This document shows, piece after piece, positions 8,372-17,550 of a DNA stretch of 64,000 nucleotides. The notes beneath the pieces were generated by a model. That model saw nothing but the letters and a program-made list of their open reading frames with translations. It was not told the origin of the DNA and did not search any database. Source of the stretch: an uncultured Spirochaetales bacterium (GTDB lineage Bacteria; Spirochaetota; Spirochaetia; Sphaerochaetales; Sphaerochaetaceae); the NCBI GenBank assembly GCA_934271365.1, contig CAKQRI010000001.1:62001-126000 (forward strand). The letters run 5' to 3'. A program made the position numbers and the translations under genes. Position 1 is the first letter of the stretch. The number at the start of each line of letters is the position of its first letter.

Positions 8372-9300
8372 TGCCAGAGAATCTGCTTTCTATTAAGGGA
8401 TTAAGCCTCTCGATAAAAGGAAGAAGTATTCTCTCATCTCTTGATTTTGATGTCCAAAGAGGCCGTGTGCTGGCAATAGTCGGTGAATCTGGAGCTGGCA
8501 AGACCATGACTCTCCGGACTGTTATAGGACTTCTTCCAGAATCGGCAGAGATCAATAGCGGATTGGTAATGTACAGTTCAGAGGATCTTCTCTCTCTATC
8601 GGAAAGAGATAGGGAGTCTCTTCGTGGCAGAGAGATATCAATGGTATCTCAGAATCCTCTTTCGTCATTCAATCCATTTTATAGAATCTCACACCATTTC
8701 AAGCTGCTTTGCAGAAAAGCAGGGAAGGATGATGGACATGTAATCAGCACTCTTTCATCTCTTTCTCTTCCTGATGCCACACGGATTCTATCAGCATATC
8801 CTGACCAGCTTTCAGGTGGGATGCTCCAGCGTCTTTCTCTTGCAGCCTCTCTATTGATGAATCCTCATCTTCTGCTTCTTGATGAGCCGACAAGTGCTTT
8901 GGATTTATCTGTTGGCAATGAGATTTACAGCTATCTTTCAGAATACAGGGAGAGCCATGATATCACAATGCTACTTGTGACGCATGACTTGGGAAGAGCT
9001 GCAGGCTTTGCAGATGATATAGTTGTAATGCTGAATGGCAGGATTGTTGAGCGTTCAGATGTATATGAATTCTTCAGAGGTCCTATGCATCCATATAGCA
9101 GAATGCTTCTTGAATCAGCTCTGGATTTCAAATCAGCATTGAAAGATGATGCAGCAACTCCTATCGATAACCTTTGCCCATTCTATTTAAACTGCAGATG
9201 TAAGATGAGAATCTGCAATGAATTGATGCCTGAGCTCGAAGAGATATTTCCTGGCCATTATGTGGCTTGTTTCAATGCAGTTGACAAAGTCTGCAAATGA
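8371..9300 (+). CDS. oligopeptide/nickel-type ABC transporter ATPase, orphan (DppD-like)
   Basis: An ABC ATPase of the Dpp/Opp/Nik class. It has Walker A GESGAGKT, signature LSGGML, Walker B LLLLDEPTSALD and an H-loop TMLLVTHD. The C-terminal tail carries CPFYLNCRCKMRIC, matching the Cys-containing oligo_HPY extension of DppD/OppD proteins, which can hold an Fe-S cluster. The GTG start shares one base with the cinA stop (TAGTG). No permease, second ATPase or binding protein accompanies it, so it is an orphan subunit that must pair with proteins encoded elsewhere. Confidence 0.88.
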   Translation: MPENLLSIKGLSLSIKGRSILSSLDFDVQRGRVLAIVGESGAGKTMTLRTVIGLLPESAEINSGLVMYSSEDLLSLSERDRESLRGREISMVSQNPLSSFNPFYRISHHFKLLCRKAGKDDGHVISTLSSLSLPDATRILSAYPDQLSGGMLQRLSLAASLLMNPHLLLLDEPTSALDLSVGNEIYSYLSEYRESHDITMLLVTHDLGRAAGFADDIVVMLNGRIVERSDVYEFFRGPMHPYSRMLLESALDFKSALKDDAATPIDNLCPFYLNCRCKMRICNELMPELEEIFPGHYVACFNAVDKVCK

Positions 9301-9405
9301 ACACTATCATTCATCTGTAATTGATATTAGGAAATATCCTAGTAAGCATTTTTCCATATTATCTATCAAATCATTTCTTAATTTTAATAATGGAGAAAAC
9401 CATTG

Positions 9406-11316
9406 ATGTCATCAGATGACAAAGAAGAGGTAGTAGAAGTTGCATCCACTCCAGTAGAGGATGAGAAGAAAGCAAAGAGGCCAAGAAAATCATCGCCTAG
9501 AAAACCTCGTGTAGCTAAGACTCCAAAGAAAGAGAAGTCAGAAGAAGCTACAGCTTCAGCAGAGGCTGCAGTATCTGCAGAGTCACAGGTTGATAATGCA
9601 GAAGCTGAGACTCCTAAGGCTAAAACCAAGATCGTAGTCAGAAGACCTATGAAAAGGGTTGTGAAGAAAGTCCAGGTCAAGCAGGAGACTGCAGAAGAAA
9701 AAAAGCCAGAGACTGAGGCTATTCTCTCCGAGACTCAGATTCCGGATGCTGCGGAGAATCCAGAGATTGCTTCTCAGGATATGCCTCTTTTCAGCGTATC
9801 TGTAGAAGAAAAGGCTTCCGAGGGAGAGAAAAGCAGCGAGCCATCTTCAGATGAGAATTCATCAGAAAAGCCTAATGCTAATAATAGTAGCGACAAATGC
9901 GAAAGAGACCATTATCGCGGTCAGAATAACAACCGCAATAACAACAATAATAAGAAGAACAAAAAGGATAAGAGGCGTGAAGAGGAACTTCCTCCTGAAA
10001 TCAATCTAGATGAGCATCCAGATGCACCAAAGCTATTCATATCTGTTCTCACAACATATTCAATTGATGTTCTGAGAGATAGAGCAAGAAGCGTAGGCAT
10101 TGGCGAGGATATAATTCTAGACTCAAGAAAGCAGGAGCTTATTGCAAGAATGCTACGCCAGCATTCTGCATCAGGTGGTGCTCTCTTAGTTGAAGGTGTT
10201 CTTGAAATCCTCAGTGAAGGCAGCTATGGCTACATTCGATATGCTGTCAATAACTATCTTCCAGGAACAGAGGATGTTTATGTGTCTTCTTCAATGATTA
10301 AATCGTCAGGGCTTAAGACTGGAGATACAATCTATGGACAGATCCGTGCTCCAAGGGAAAGCGAGAAGAGCGCCGCTCTCGTAAGAGTTCTTAAGGTCAA
10401 TGGTGAGGATACAAAGCTGGCAAAGCTCAGAGCCCCATTTGACTCTCTTACACCGCTGTTTCCTGATGAGAGGCTTCATCTTGAAGTTGTCAGAGATGGC
10501 CAGCCTTCAGATCTCTCAACAAGAGTTGTGGATTTATTCTGCCCAATTGGAAAAGGCCAGCGCTCTCTGATTGTTGCTCCTCCAAGAACAGGAAAGACTG
10601 TTCTTATGCAGAAGATAGCAAATGCAATAACTGCCAATCATCCAGATGTCATTCTGATGGTGCTTCTTGTAGATGAGAGACCTGAGGAAGTCACAGATAT
10701 GAGACGCAATGTCAGGGCAGAGGTTGTTGCCTCTACTTTTGATGAGCAGGCAACTCACCATGTTCAGGTTGCAGAGATGGTAATAGAGAAGGCAAAGAGA
10801 CTTGTTGAGTACAAGAAGGATGTTGTAATCCTCCTTGACTCAATCACAAGACTTGCAAGAGCTTATAACCAGACAGTCCCTGCTTCTGGAAAGATTCTTT
10901 CAGGTGGTGTTGATTCCAATGCACTGCATAAGCCAAAGAGATTCTTCGGTGCTGCAAGAAACATTGAACAGGGTGGTTCTCTTACAATCATAAGCACAGC
11001 ACTTATTGAGACCGGTTCTAGAATGGATGAAGTGATATTCGAGGAATTCAAAGGTACAGGAAACAATGAGATTGTCCTTGATAGGAAGATGGCAGACAAC
11101 CGTAAATTCCCTGCAATCAACATCAAGAAGAGCGGAACAAGACGTGATGATCTGCTTCTTAGTGAGGATGTTCTATCACGTGTTTTCCTTCTCAGAAGTG
11201 CTTTTGGCAACCTTGATGATATGGACATGTCTGTTACGCTTATTGACAAAATGAAGAAAAGCAACAACAATAAGGAGTTCCTTGATTCGATGAATACACC
11301 GAATGTGAGGATGTGA
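9406..11316 (+). CDS. rho: transcription termination factor Rho with long disordered N-terminus
   Basis: A hexameric RNA helicase that terminates transcription. The first ~200 residues are a low-complexity, alternately acidic and Lys/Arg/Asn-rich extension containing an Asn-rich run ([19 protein letters not shown]). Then come the Rho_N helices, the OB-fold RNA-binding domain ([19 protein letters not shown]) and the RecA core with Walker [21 protein letters not shown], Walker [17 protein letters not shown], and the R-loop/arginine-finger regions to [14 protein letters not shown] 9406 is preferred over the adjacent TTG 9403; GGAG lies 10 nt upstream. Insertions in this N-terminal region are common in Rho of several phyla. 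Confidence 0.95.
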   Translation: MSSDDKEEVVEVASTPVEDEKKAKRPRKSSPRKPRVAKTPKKEKSEEATASAEAAVSAESQVDNAEAETPKAKTKIVVRRPMKRVVKKVQVKQETAEEKKPETEAILSETQIPDAAENPEIASQDMPLFSVSVEEKASEGEKSSEPSSDENSSEKPNANNSSDKCERDHYRGQNNNRNNNNNKKNKKDKRREEELPPEINLDEHPDAPKLFISVLTTYSIDVLRDRARSVGIGEDIILDSRKQELIARMLRQHSASGGALLVEGVLEILSEGSYGYIRYAVNNYLPGTEDVYVSSSMIKSSGLKTGDTIYGQIRAPRESEKSAALVRVLKVNGEDTKLAKLRAPFDSLTPLFPDERLHLEVVRDGQPSDLSTRVVDLFCPIGKGQRSLIVAPPRTGKTVLMQKIANAITANHPDVILMVLLVDERPEEVTDMRRNVRAEVVASTFDEQATHHVQVAEMVIEKAKRLVEYKKDVVILLDSITRLARAYNQTVPASGKILSGGVDSNALHKPKRFFGAARNIEQGGSLTIISTALIETGSRMDEVIFEEFKGTGNNEIVLDRKMADNRKFPAINIKKSGTRRDDLLLSEDVLSRVFLLRSAFGNLDDMDMSVTLIDKMKKSNNNKEFLDSMNTPNVRM

Positions 11317-11318
11317 TT

Positions 11319-11369
11319 ATGAAATACCACGTCTGTGAAAGCAGGCGTACCATATATGGAGGCATTTAA
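11319..11369 (+). CDS. candidate 16-codon mini-ORF between rho and rpmE
   Basis: ATG 11319 opens a frame of 16 codons ([16 protein letters not shown]) closed by TAA 11367-11369, which directly abuts the rpmE ATG. It starts two nt after the rho stop, and TGAGG within the end of rho could serve as its ribosome-binding site 8 nt upstream. Its last codons contain the rpmE Shine-Dalgarno (GGAGG). It may be a coupling leader peptide or just a chance frame; there is no homology argument. Confidence 0.25.
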   Translation: MKYHVCESRRTIYGGI

Positions 11370-11582
11370 ATGAAGAAGGATATCCATCCAAGCTACACAC
11401 TACAGGAAATCCATTGCTCATGTGGCAATGTGATTAAAACAAAGAGCACAGCAAAGAATCTCAGTGTTGAAATCTGCTCTGCTTGTCACCCATTCTTCAC
11501 AGGTACTCAGAAGCTTGTTGATACAACAGGTAGAGTTGAGCGCTTCAACAGAAGATACGGAAGAACAACAGAGAACAAATAA
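11370..11582 (+). CDS. rpmE: 50S ribosomal protein bL31 (zinc-binding type)
   Basis: A 70-residue protein starting [10 protein letters not shown] with the bL31 landmarks [15 protein letters not shown] and [11 protein letters not shown]. The Cys pairs (HCSCG, ICSACH) make this the zinc-containing C+ form. The rho-rpmE order is common in bacteria. A perfect-stem terminator starts 16 nt after the stop and ends the unit. Confidence 0.97.
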   Translation: MKKDIHPSYTLQEIHCSCGNVIKTKSTAKNLSVEICSACHPFFTGTQKLVDTTGRVERFNRRYGRTTENK

Positions 11583-11598
11583 GGTTCTGCTGTCAAGA

Positions 11599-11633
11599 AA
11601 TAAGCCAAGGAGACGTCTTTGGCTTATTTTTTT
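11599..11633 (+). terminator. intrinsic terminator after rpmE
   Basis: A perfect 10-bp stem (AATAAGCCAA at 11599-11608, TTGGCTTATT at 11619-11628) with a 10-nt loop, followed by an uninterrupted T tract to 11633. It ends the lnt-cinA-rho-rpmE transcription unit. Confidence 0.9.
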
Positions 11634-11709
11634 GCCTTTTTACAAGAGTTGCATTTACATTCCAAACAGTAGATACTGTTTCTATCGAAAATGATAAGGA
11701 AGGAAAAAG

Positions 11710-12261
11710 ATGAGTAAGAAATCTCCTGTCACAACAATTGTAGCAATCGGAATCGGTGCTGCACTATTCTTCGTTCTTGGTCGCTTTGTAGCAATCCCAA
11801 GTCCCATTCCAAATACAAATATATCCATACAGTATGGTCTCTTAGCTTTCATGGCTGCATTATTCGGACCAGTTGCTGGTCTTCTGATTGCTTTTATCGG
11901 ACATGCTCTTATAGACTTTTCATATGGTTGGGGTGTCTGGTGGAGCTGGGTTTTCGCATCTGGCATTGCGGGTCTCATAATGGGACTGTTGATGATGAAT
12001 ATTTCAATTGAGGACAAGTTCGGCAAGAGTGAGATCATCCGATTCAATATTGCTCAGATTATTGCCCATATTGTTGCATGGGGACTTGTAGCTCCTGTTC
12101 TTGATATCCTGATTTATGCAGAGCCAGCAAATAAGGTATTCACACAGGGCCTTGTCGGTGGAATTGCCAATATTATCACAACTGCAATTGTTGGAACGCT
12201 TCTTGCTGTTGCATATTCAAAGGCTAAACCAAAAGCAGGAAGTCTTAAGAAAGAAGACTGA
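11710..12261 (+). CDS. ECF transporter S component, UPF0397 family
   Basis: A 183-residue membrane substrate-binding subunit of an energy-coupling-factor importer. The N-terminus VAIGIGAALFFVLGRFVAIPS, the segment IPNTNISIQYGLLAFMAALFGPVAGLLIAFIGHALID and WWSWVFASGIAGLIMG match the UPF0397 S-component pattern. Members are often annotated as riboflavin-type; the real ligand is unproven here. About six transmembrane segments are visible. The Shine-Dalgarno AGGAAGG precedes ATG. It is followed by the fused ATPase and the T component, so the importer is complete. No riboswitch could be recognised in the 127-nt leader after rpmE. Confidence 0.88.
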   Translation: MSKKSPVTTIVAIGIGAALFFVLGRFVAIPSPIPNTNISIQYGLLAFMAALFGPVAGLLIAFIGHALIDFSYGWGVWWSWVFASGIAGLIMGLLMMNISIEDKFGKSEIIRFNIAQIIAHIVAWGLVAPVLDILIYAEPANKVFTQGLVGGIANIITTAIVGTLLAVAYSKAKPKAGSLKKED

Positions 12262-12272
12262 TTAGTGAAAAA

Positions 12273-12295
12273 GGGCTCTGCAAAGAGCTCTTTTT
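12273..12295 (+). terminator. intergenic hairpin with U tract between ECF S and ATPase genes
   Basis: A 7-bp stem with one G-U pair (GGGCTCT 12273-12279, AGAGCTC 12284-12290), a GCAA tetraloop and five T residues. It lies in the 46-nt gap inside an otherwise continuous operon. It should act as a partial terminator or attenuator, lowering transcription of the ATPase and T genes relative to the S component. Confidence 0.7.
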
Positions 12296-12307
12296 ATGAG
12301 GTACCGG

Positions 12308-14014
12308 GTGAATAACAGCATAGTCCAGTTCAGCAATTTCACATTCAGATATAAAGTGCAGGCAGAGCCAACTCTGTTTGATATTGACCTTAAGATATCA
12401 AAAGGAGAGAAGATTCTGATCTGTGGTCCATCAGGCTGTGGCAAATCCACTATTGCCAGCTGTTTGAATGGGCTTATTCCTGCATCTTATCCAGGCGAAG
12501 CTGAAGGTGAGCTGATAATAGGCGGGAAATCATTCAGGAATCTCGATATATTCAGTCTCTCAAAGATTACAGGAACTGTGCTTCAGGACCAGGATGGACA
12601 GTTCATTGGCCTCTCTGTAGGTGAGGATATAGCGTTTGCTCTTGAAAATGATAATACCAGTCTAAAAGCAATGAAGGAAAGGGTTCTTGAAGCTGCATCT
12701 AAAGTTGGCATGGAGGCTTTTCTGGAACATTCCCCATATGAGCTTTCAGGCGGACAGAAACAGAGGGTTTCTTTAGCAGGTGTCATGGTTGATGATGTAG
12801 AGCTCTTTCTATTTGATGAGCCTCTTGCAAATCTTGATCCTGCAGCTGGAAAGAAGACCATAGAGCTAATAGATGAGATTCATAAGTCATCTGATGCTGC
12901 GATAGTGATAATCGAGCACAGGCTTGAAGATGTCTTATATCGGGATGTTGATAGGGTTATTCTGGTAAGCGGTGGAAGAATTGTAAGTGATTCTTCTCCT
13001 GATAATGTTCTATCAACTGATAATCTCAGGATAAATGGCATACGGGAACCACTATATGTTACAGCCCTTAAGTATGCAGGTGTTGATATATGCGAAAGCA
13101 AGAGGCCTGGGCGCATAGATACGCTGATGCTTACTGAGCAGGATAAAGAGAAGTTAAGATCCTGGTTCAGGAGGATTCCTGTAAAAGAGACGCCAGATAC
13201 AAGGCCTGAAATTCTGAAGGCTGATGGAATATGCTTCTCTTATTCTGATAATGATAATGTTCTAGAGGATATCAATCTATCTGTTAAGCGTGGCGAGATG
13301 CTGAGCATTGTCGGCAAGAATGGTGCAGGCAAAAGCACATTCTCAAAGATTCTATGCGGATTTGAAAGGCAGAATAAAGGAACTCTTACTCTTAATGGCA
13401 AGAGCTTAGATGATCTTTCAATAAAAGAGAGGGCTGCTCATATAGGTTATGTCATGCAGAATCCTAATCAGATGATTACAAAGCCTATGGTAAGAGATGA
13501 GATTGAGCTAGGGCTGAGGCTTAATGGCGGAAAGAGCGAAGATGAGATAAGATTTCTAGCAGATAATGCGCTTAAAGTCTGCGGATTATGGGAATTCAGA
13601 TCGTGGCCTATCAGTGCACTCTCGTTTGGACAGAAAAAGCGCGTTACGGTAGCATCTATTCTGGCAGAGAGCCCTGAGATAATAATACTTGATGAGCCTA
13701 CAGCTGGACAGGATTTCAGGCACTATACAGATATCATGGAGTTTCTGAAGAAGCTCAATGAATCTGGCGTCACAATCATAATGATCACTCATGATATGCA
13801 TCTCATGCTTGAGTACTCTGAACGTGCTGCTGTTTTTGCGGATGGGAAGAAAATCGCAGATGAAACACCAGAGAGGATCCTTTCCGATGATAGCCTTTCA
13901 GAGAGAGCAAGCCTGAAGAAGACATCGCTTTCATATCTTGCATCTATCTGTGCACTGCCTGAAACAGAGTTCATCAGGCGGTTTATCGAATATGACAGGG
14001 AGGTGCGCAGATGA
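12308..14014 (+). CDS. ECF transporter ATPase with two fused ABC domains (A1A2)
   Basis: A tandem ABC ATPase powering the ECF importer. Domain 1 has Walker A GPSGCGKS, signature LSGGQKQR, Walker B LFLFDEPLANLDP and IIEHRLED; domain 2 has GKNGAGKS, LSFGQKKR, IIILDEPTAGQD and MITHDMH. Both sites look active. I chose GTG 12308 because TGAGG (12297-12301) lies 6 nt upstream; the ATG at 12296 sits in the terminator-like T tract with no Shine-Dalgarno. Fused A1A2 proteins of this length are usual partners of UPF0397 S components. Its end overlaps the T-component start by 4 nt. Confidence 0.9.
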   Translation: MNNSIVQFSNFTFRYKVQAEPTLFDIDLKISKGEKILICGPSGCGKSTIASCLNGLIPASYPGEAEGELIIGGKSFRNLDIFSLSKITGTVLQDQDGQFIGLSVGEDIAFALENDNTSLKAMKERVLEAASKVGMEAFLEHSPYELSGGQKQRVSLAGVMVDDVELFLFDEPLANLDPAAGKKTIELIDEIHKSSDAAIVIIEHRLEDVLYRDVDRVILVSGGRIVSDSSPDNVLSTDNLRINGIREPLYVTALKYAGVDICESKRPGRIDTLMLTEQDKEKLRSWFRRIPVKETPDTRPEILKADGICFSYSDNDNVLEDINLSVKRGEMLSIVGKNGAGKSTFSKILCGFERQNKGTLTLNGKSLDDLSIKERAAHIGYVMQNPNQMITKPMVRDEIELGLRLNGGKSEDEIRFLADNALKVCGLWEFRSWPISALSFGQKKRVTVASILAESPEIIILDEPTAGQDFRHYTDIMEFLKKLNESGVTIIMITHDMHLMLEYSERAAVFADGKKIADETPERILSDDSLSERASLKKTSLSYLASICALPETEFIRRFIEYDREVRR

Positions 14015-14841
14015 ATGGATTCTTTAACTATATAAATAGAAGATCTGCTATCCACAACCTCTCTGGAGCAACTAAGCTAATAGCTCTTATCTTATGGTCA
14101 TTTGCTGCAATGACTACATTTGATACAAGATTTCTTGCATTTCTTGCTGTGCTTTCATTTGTTCTGTTCTTTATTTCAAGGATAAGATTCAGTGAGGTCA
14201 AGGTATTATTCTGGTTCACATTCATATTCATGATACTGAATAACATTCTGATTTATATATTCTCTCCAGAGCATGGAGTTGGGATTTATGGATCAAGAAC
14301 AGTTATATGGCAGGGCTTTTATAGATGGACATTTACATATGAACAGCTTTTTTATCAGCTGAATGTTGTTCTTAAGTACCTTGCTACGATACCGATTGTA
14401 ATTCTTTTTGTATCAACAACAGATCCAAGCGAATTTGCATCTTCTTTGAACAGGATTGGAATAAGCTATAAAGTCGCATATTCAGTATCTCTTGCTCTCC
14501 GCTATATCCCTGATATCCAGAGAGAGTATAGGGATATATCATTGAGCCAGCAGGCCAGAGGGCTTGAGATGGCCTCTAAGAAGCAGAGCCTGATCAAGAG
14601 GCTTAAGAATGCATCTTCAATGCTTTTTCCTCTTATCATCTCATCTATGGATAGGATAGAAGTGATTTCAAATGCAATGGAGCTTCGTGGCTTCGGAAAG
14701 GGAAGAAAGAGAAGCTGGTACAGCGCAAGGCCTTTCAGGACTTCTGATTATCTGGTTATAGCTTTCTCTGTGATTTTCCTTGCTGTTTCGCTTTCTCTTA
14801 ATTTCATAAATGATGGAAGATACTTCAATCCATTTATATGA
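14011..14841 (+). CDS. ECF transporter T component (EcfT/CbiQ-like)
   Basis: A 276-residue transmembrane coupling subunit that links the ATPases to the S component. It contains the two cytoplasmic coupling-helix motifs with the Ala-Arg-Gly signature (SQQARGLE near residue 185) and its variant (ELRGFGKGRKRSW near 230), plus about five hydrophobic helices. The ATGA overlap with the ATPase gene indicates translational coupling. The stop lies 10 nt before the next gene's start, so the enzyme genes downstream are probably read from the same transcript. Confidence 0.88.
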   Translation: MNGFFNYINRRSAIHNLSGATKLIALILWSFAAMTTFDTRFLAFLAVLSFVLFFISRIRFSEVKVLFWFTFIFMILNNILIYIFSPEHGVGIYGSRTVIWQGFYRWTFTYEQLFYQLNVVLKYLATIPIVILFVSTTDPSEFASSLNRIGISYKVAYSVSLALRYIPDIQREYRDISLSQQARGLEMASKKQSLIKRLKNASSMLFPLIISSMDRIEVISNAMELRGFGKGRKRSWYSARPFRTSDYLVIAFSVIFLAVSLSLNFINDGRYFNPFI

Positions 14842-14851
14842 CGGGGATTAT

Positions 14852-16612
14852 ATGAATAATTTCAGGAATTACATTAAAGCTCTCTTTGTGAAATGGTGTG
14901 ATGCCATGCTTTCTTATCAGATCCATTCTGAAAATCCTAGAGTGAATGGTGCTCTGATCTGTCCTGCATGCGGTAAGATACATGGTCGCTGCTTTGAGGC
15001 AATCTATCCATTTATGGAGATGGCTAGTCTTACTGGCGATTCTAAATGGATAAAAGCTTCAGAAGATCTTCTTGCTTGGTCTGAGCATACAGTATCTCTT
15101 TCATCTGGTGGCTATATCAATGATATAGATTCAGATTGGGAAGGCATTTCTGTATTTGCCTGCATTATGATGATAGATGCATTGGATGAGTTCTCTTCTC
15201 TGATGGATGATAGCTTTCGTGGAAAACTTGAAGCAAGAGCTTTAAGAGTAGCTGAGTATCTCTATCAGAATGAATCACTCAAGAAGAAGAATACAAATTA
15301 TCCTGTCTCCAATGCCCTTGCTTTATATAAGGCAGGAGTGTACTTCAAGGAGCAGCGATTCATCGAGAAATCAGAGGAATATGAGAAGATAATCCACACT
15401 GTATTCACACCATCATATCTTGTGTTTGGAGAAGGCTGGGCCCGGGATATGAAAAGCCATAAAGGCCTCCTTGCTGTCGATATCGGATACAATGTAGAGG
15501 AAACACTTCCTTCAATTGCTTTGCTTGGAATTATGAAGGAAGACCAGAATCTTATAGATCTTGCAGTGAAAGGATTCAGAGCACAGCTTGATTTCATGCT
15601 CAGTGATGGTGGCTGGGATAATAGCTTTGGTACTAGAAATCTCAAATGGACTTACTGGGGCAGCCGTACAAGTGATGGAGCTGCAACAGCACTGCTTATG
15701 CTTGCTGCATACGATAAGAGCTTTGCACCTGCTGCTATCAGGAATATAGAGCTGATGGAGAAGTGCACAGCTGATGGGCTGCTTGCTGGAGGTCCTGATT
15801 ACGAAAAGGCTGGTCAGCCTCAATGTGTTCATCATTCATTCACTCATGCAAAGATACTTGCTGAAATTCTAAGCAGAGGACTTGCAGATGATGTAAGCAT
15901 GGGTTGCAATGTTCTTCCCAGATACCAGAATAGAGGCCTGAGATATAAAGAGGATCTTGATACATACGTATTCTCTTCCTCTTCATACACTGCAACAGTC
16001 ACAGGTTATGACTGGCCATATTTGAAAGGCGGGCATACATCTGGCGGAATGCTTTCTCTGCTTGAATTTTCTGGCTATGGCCCGATTGTTGCATCTTCAA
16101 TGGGACATTATTTCATGAAAGAGAAGAATAACATGCAGGTTCCATATGGAGATTTAAAGCATGAGTGCCTTGATTTCAGAATTGAGAAGAAAATTGATGG
16201 CATCATATATAGCAGCCGATATGCAGATGATGCTGTCATAGAAAAGCTGGATTCTAATCTTATTAAAGCTTCTGGTTTCTTGAAATCCGAAGAAGCAGAC
16301 GTTCCGAATAGTGCTATTCCGTATTCAGTCCAATATCTTTTCAGTGCAGACAGAGTAGAGATTAGGATAGAGTCGGAGGCATCTCTTATAATTCCGTTTA
16401 TCAGCAGAGCAGAGAAGCTTGTCTCTGATAGGCTTATCAGATTCGAAAAGAACGGAGTTGTTATTGAGGCATCTGTTACGAATGGCTCTGTATTCTCATA
16501 TCCATATGGAGAGGAGAGAATCTTCAATCTTGTCCCAGGCTTTCTTGCACTTCGGACTGAAGTATATCCTGACAATAATATCATTGAGCTTGTGATAAGA
16601 AAAACAGAATGA
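14852..16612 (+). CDS. predicted alpha/alpha-barrel carbohydrate-active enzyme
   Basis: About 587 residues with no signal peptide, so probably cytoplasmic. The first ~370 residues are helical with repeats typical of an (alpha/alpha)-toroid (AIYPFMEMASLTGD, YPVSNALALYKAGVYF, GGWDNSFGTRNLKWTYWGSRTSDGAATALLMLA). The remainder is beta-rich, as in heparinase II/III-type lyases and related hydrolases. A metal-site-like CPACGKIHGRC motif lies near residue 35. I do not recognise the exact family or substrate. ATG 14852 has GGGGA upstream; an earlier ATG at 14810 lies inside ecfT. It sits directly behind the ECF genes and 16 nt before a dehydrogenase. Confidence 0.6.
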   Translation: MNNFRNYIKALFVKWCDAMLSYQIHSENPRVNGALICPACGKIHGRCFEAIYPFMEMASLTGDSKWIKASEDLLAWSEHTVSLSSGGYINDIDSDWEGISVFACIMMIDALDEFSSLMDDSFRGKLEARALRVAEYLYQNESLKKKNTNYPVSNALALYKAGVYFKEQRFIEKSEEYEKIIHTVFTPSYLVFGEGWARDMKSHKGLLAVDIGYNVEETLPSIALLGIMKEDQNLIDLAVKGFRAQLDFMLSDGGWDNSFGTRNLKWTYWGSRTSDGAATALLMLAAYDKSFAPAAIRNIELMEKCTADGLLAGGPDYEKAGQPQCVHHSFTHAKILAEILSRGLADDVSMGCNVLPRYQNRGLRYKEDLDTYVFSSSSYTATVTGYDWPYLKGGHTSGGMLSLLEFSGYGPIVASSMGHYFMKEKNNMQVPYGDLKHECLDFRIEKKIDGIIYSSRYADDAVIEKLDSNLIKASGFLKSEEADVPNSAIPYSVQYLFSADRVEIRIESEASLIIPFISRAEKLVSDRLIRFEKNGVVIEASVTNGSVFSYPYGEERIFNLVPGFLALRTEVYPDNNIIELVIRKTE

Positions 16613-16628
16613 AAATGGAGAATCTGCA

Positions 16629-17498
16629 ATGGATGCAGTATATGTAGTCACAGGTGGAGGAAGTGGCATTGGGCAGGCAATTGCTTCAATGCTCCCTAGA
16701 GATGCAGATGTTATCATTGCCGATAGATCAGAAGTGAGGCTTAAGATAGCTTCAGGTATTCTGGATTCTGCTGGAATCAGATGCCATACATTCTGTTTTG
16801 ATGTCTCAGAAAGAGAAGAGGTAAGAAAGCTTGCCGCATTCGCATCTTCTCTTGGTAAAGTTGAAAAGGTATTTCATTCAGCTGGGGTTTCAGGCTCAAT
16901 GGCTGATAAGGATTCGATAATCAGAATCAATGCACTTGGAACTGCGTATGTATATCAGGAATTCTATAAGGTAATGGATGGTGGTGTAATCTGCAGTATT
17001 GCATCGGATGCTGGCTATGTGCTTCCACGAATCCTTCTCCCATCACATAGGGTTTATATGTCAGTGCTTAGAAATGAAGAAAGATTTCTTAGAATGATGA
17101 GCAGGCGGTGCTGGCTTATTATGTCAGATAAATGGAACAGACAGGTTGCATATCTGATCAGCAAGAACTTTGCTAGATGGTATTCTCAGCAGTGTTCTTT
17201 CAGCTATATGGAAAAAAAGAAAATCCGTGTCTTCACAATAAGCCCAGGCTTTGTTAAGACTCCGATGACTGAAGCAGAAAAGGGCTTTCTCTCATCTAAT
17301 ATACTTACATTCACTGCTTTGAATAGAGGTGCAGAACCTGAAGAGATGGCTTCTATTGCAATCAGCCTTTCTGATGATAGATGCAGCTATCTTATTGGAA
17401 CGGATATCCTAGCAGATGGTGGCTGCATAGATAATGGCTATAGAATGTCCACATGCTTTCGCAGATTCAGTAAAAGACATAAAGACCTTAATTGGTAA
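16629..17498 (+). CDS. short-chain dehydrogenase/reductase
   Basis: A classical SDR oxidoreductase using NAD(P)H. It has the cofactor motif TGGGSGIG, a HSAGVSG stretch in place of NAG, IRINALGT, a Ser in CSIASDAG and the active-site YLISK (Tyr-x-x-x-Lys). The C-terminal half continues with ISPGFVKTPMT and GTDILADGG. An insert of about 40 residues, Met/Arg/Trp-rich, lies between the catalytic Ser region and the Tyr. The Shine-Dalgarno TGGAG is 8 nt before ATG. Its position behind the alpha/alpha-barrel enzyme suggests a shared sugar or uronate pathway, but the substrate is unknown. Confidence 0.85.
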   Translation: MDAVYVVTGGGSGIGQAIASMLPRDADVIIADRSEVRLKIASGILDSAGIRCHTFCFDVSEREEVRKLAAFASSLGKVEKVFHSAGVSGSMADKDSIIRINALGTAYVYQEFYKVMDGGVICSIASDAGYVLPRILLPSHRVYMSVLRNEERFLRMMSRRCWLIMSDKWNRQVAYLISKNFARWYSQQCSFSYMEKKKIRVFTISPGFVKTPMTEAEKGFLSSNILTFTALNRGAEPEEMASIAISLSDDRCSYLIGTDILADGGCIDNGYRMSTCFRRFSKRHKDLNW

Positions 17499-17550
17499 TA
17501 TCATTTATATAGCCATCCTTATTTATACGACTAGTGGTAAAGAATGGGAA

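Noticed and set aside
9301..9402. Hairpin GATATT/AATATC before rho as a terminator or Rho autoregulatory leader
   Set aside because: It has only six A/T pairs and no T tract; it is not distinguishable from chance in such sequence.
11634..11709. Riboswitch (FMN or thiamine type) in front of the ECF S component
   Set aside because: Only about 75 nt separate the terminator from the start codon and no conserved aptamer elements are present.
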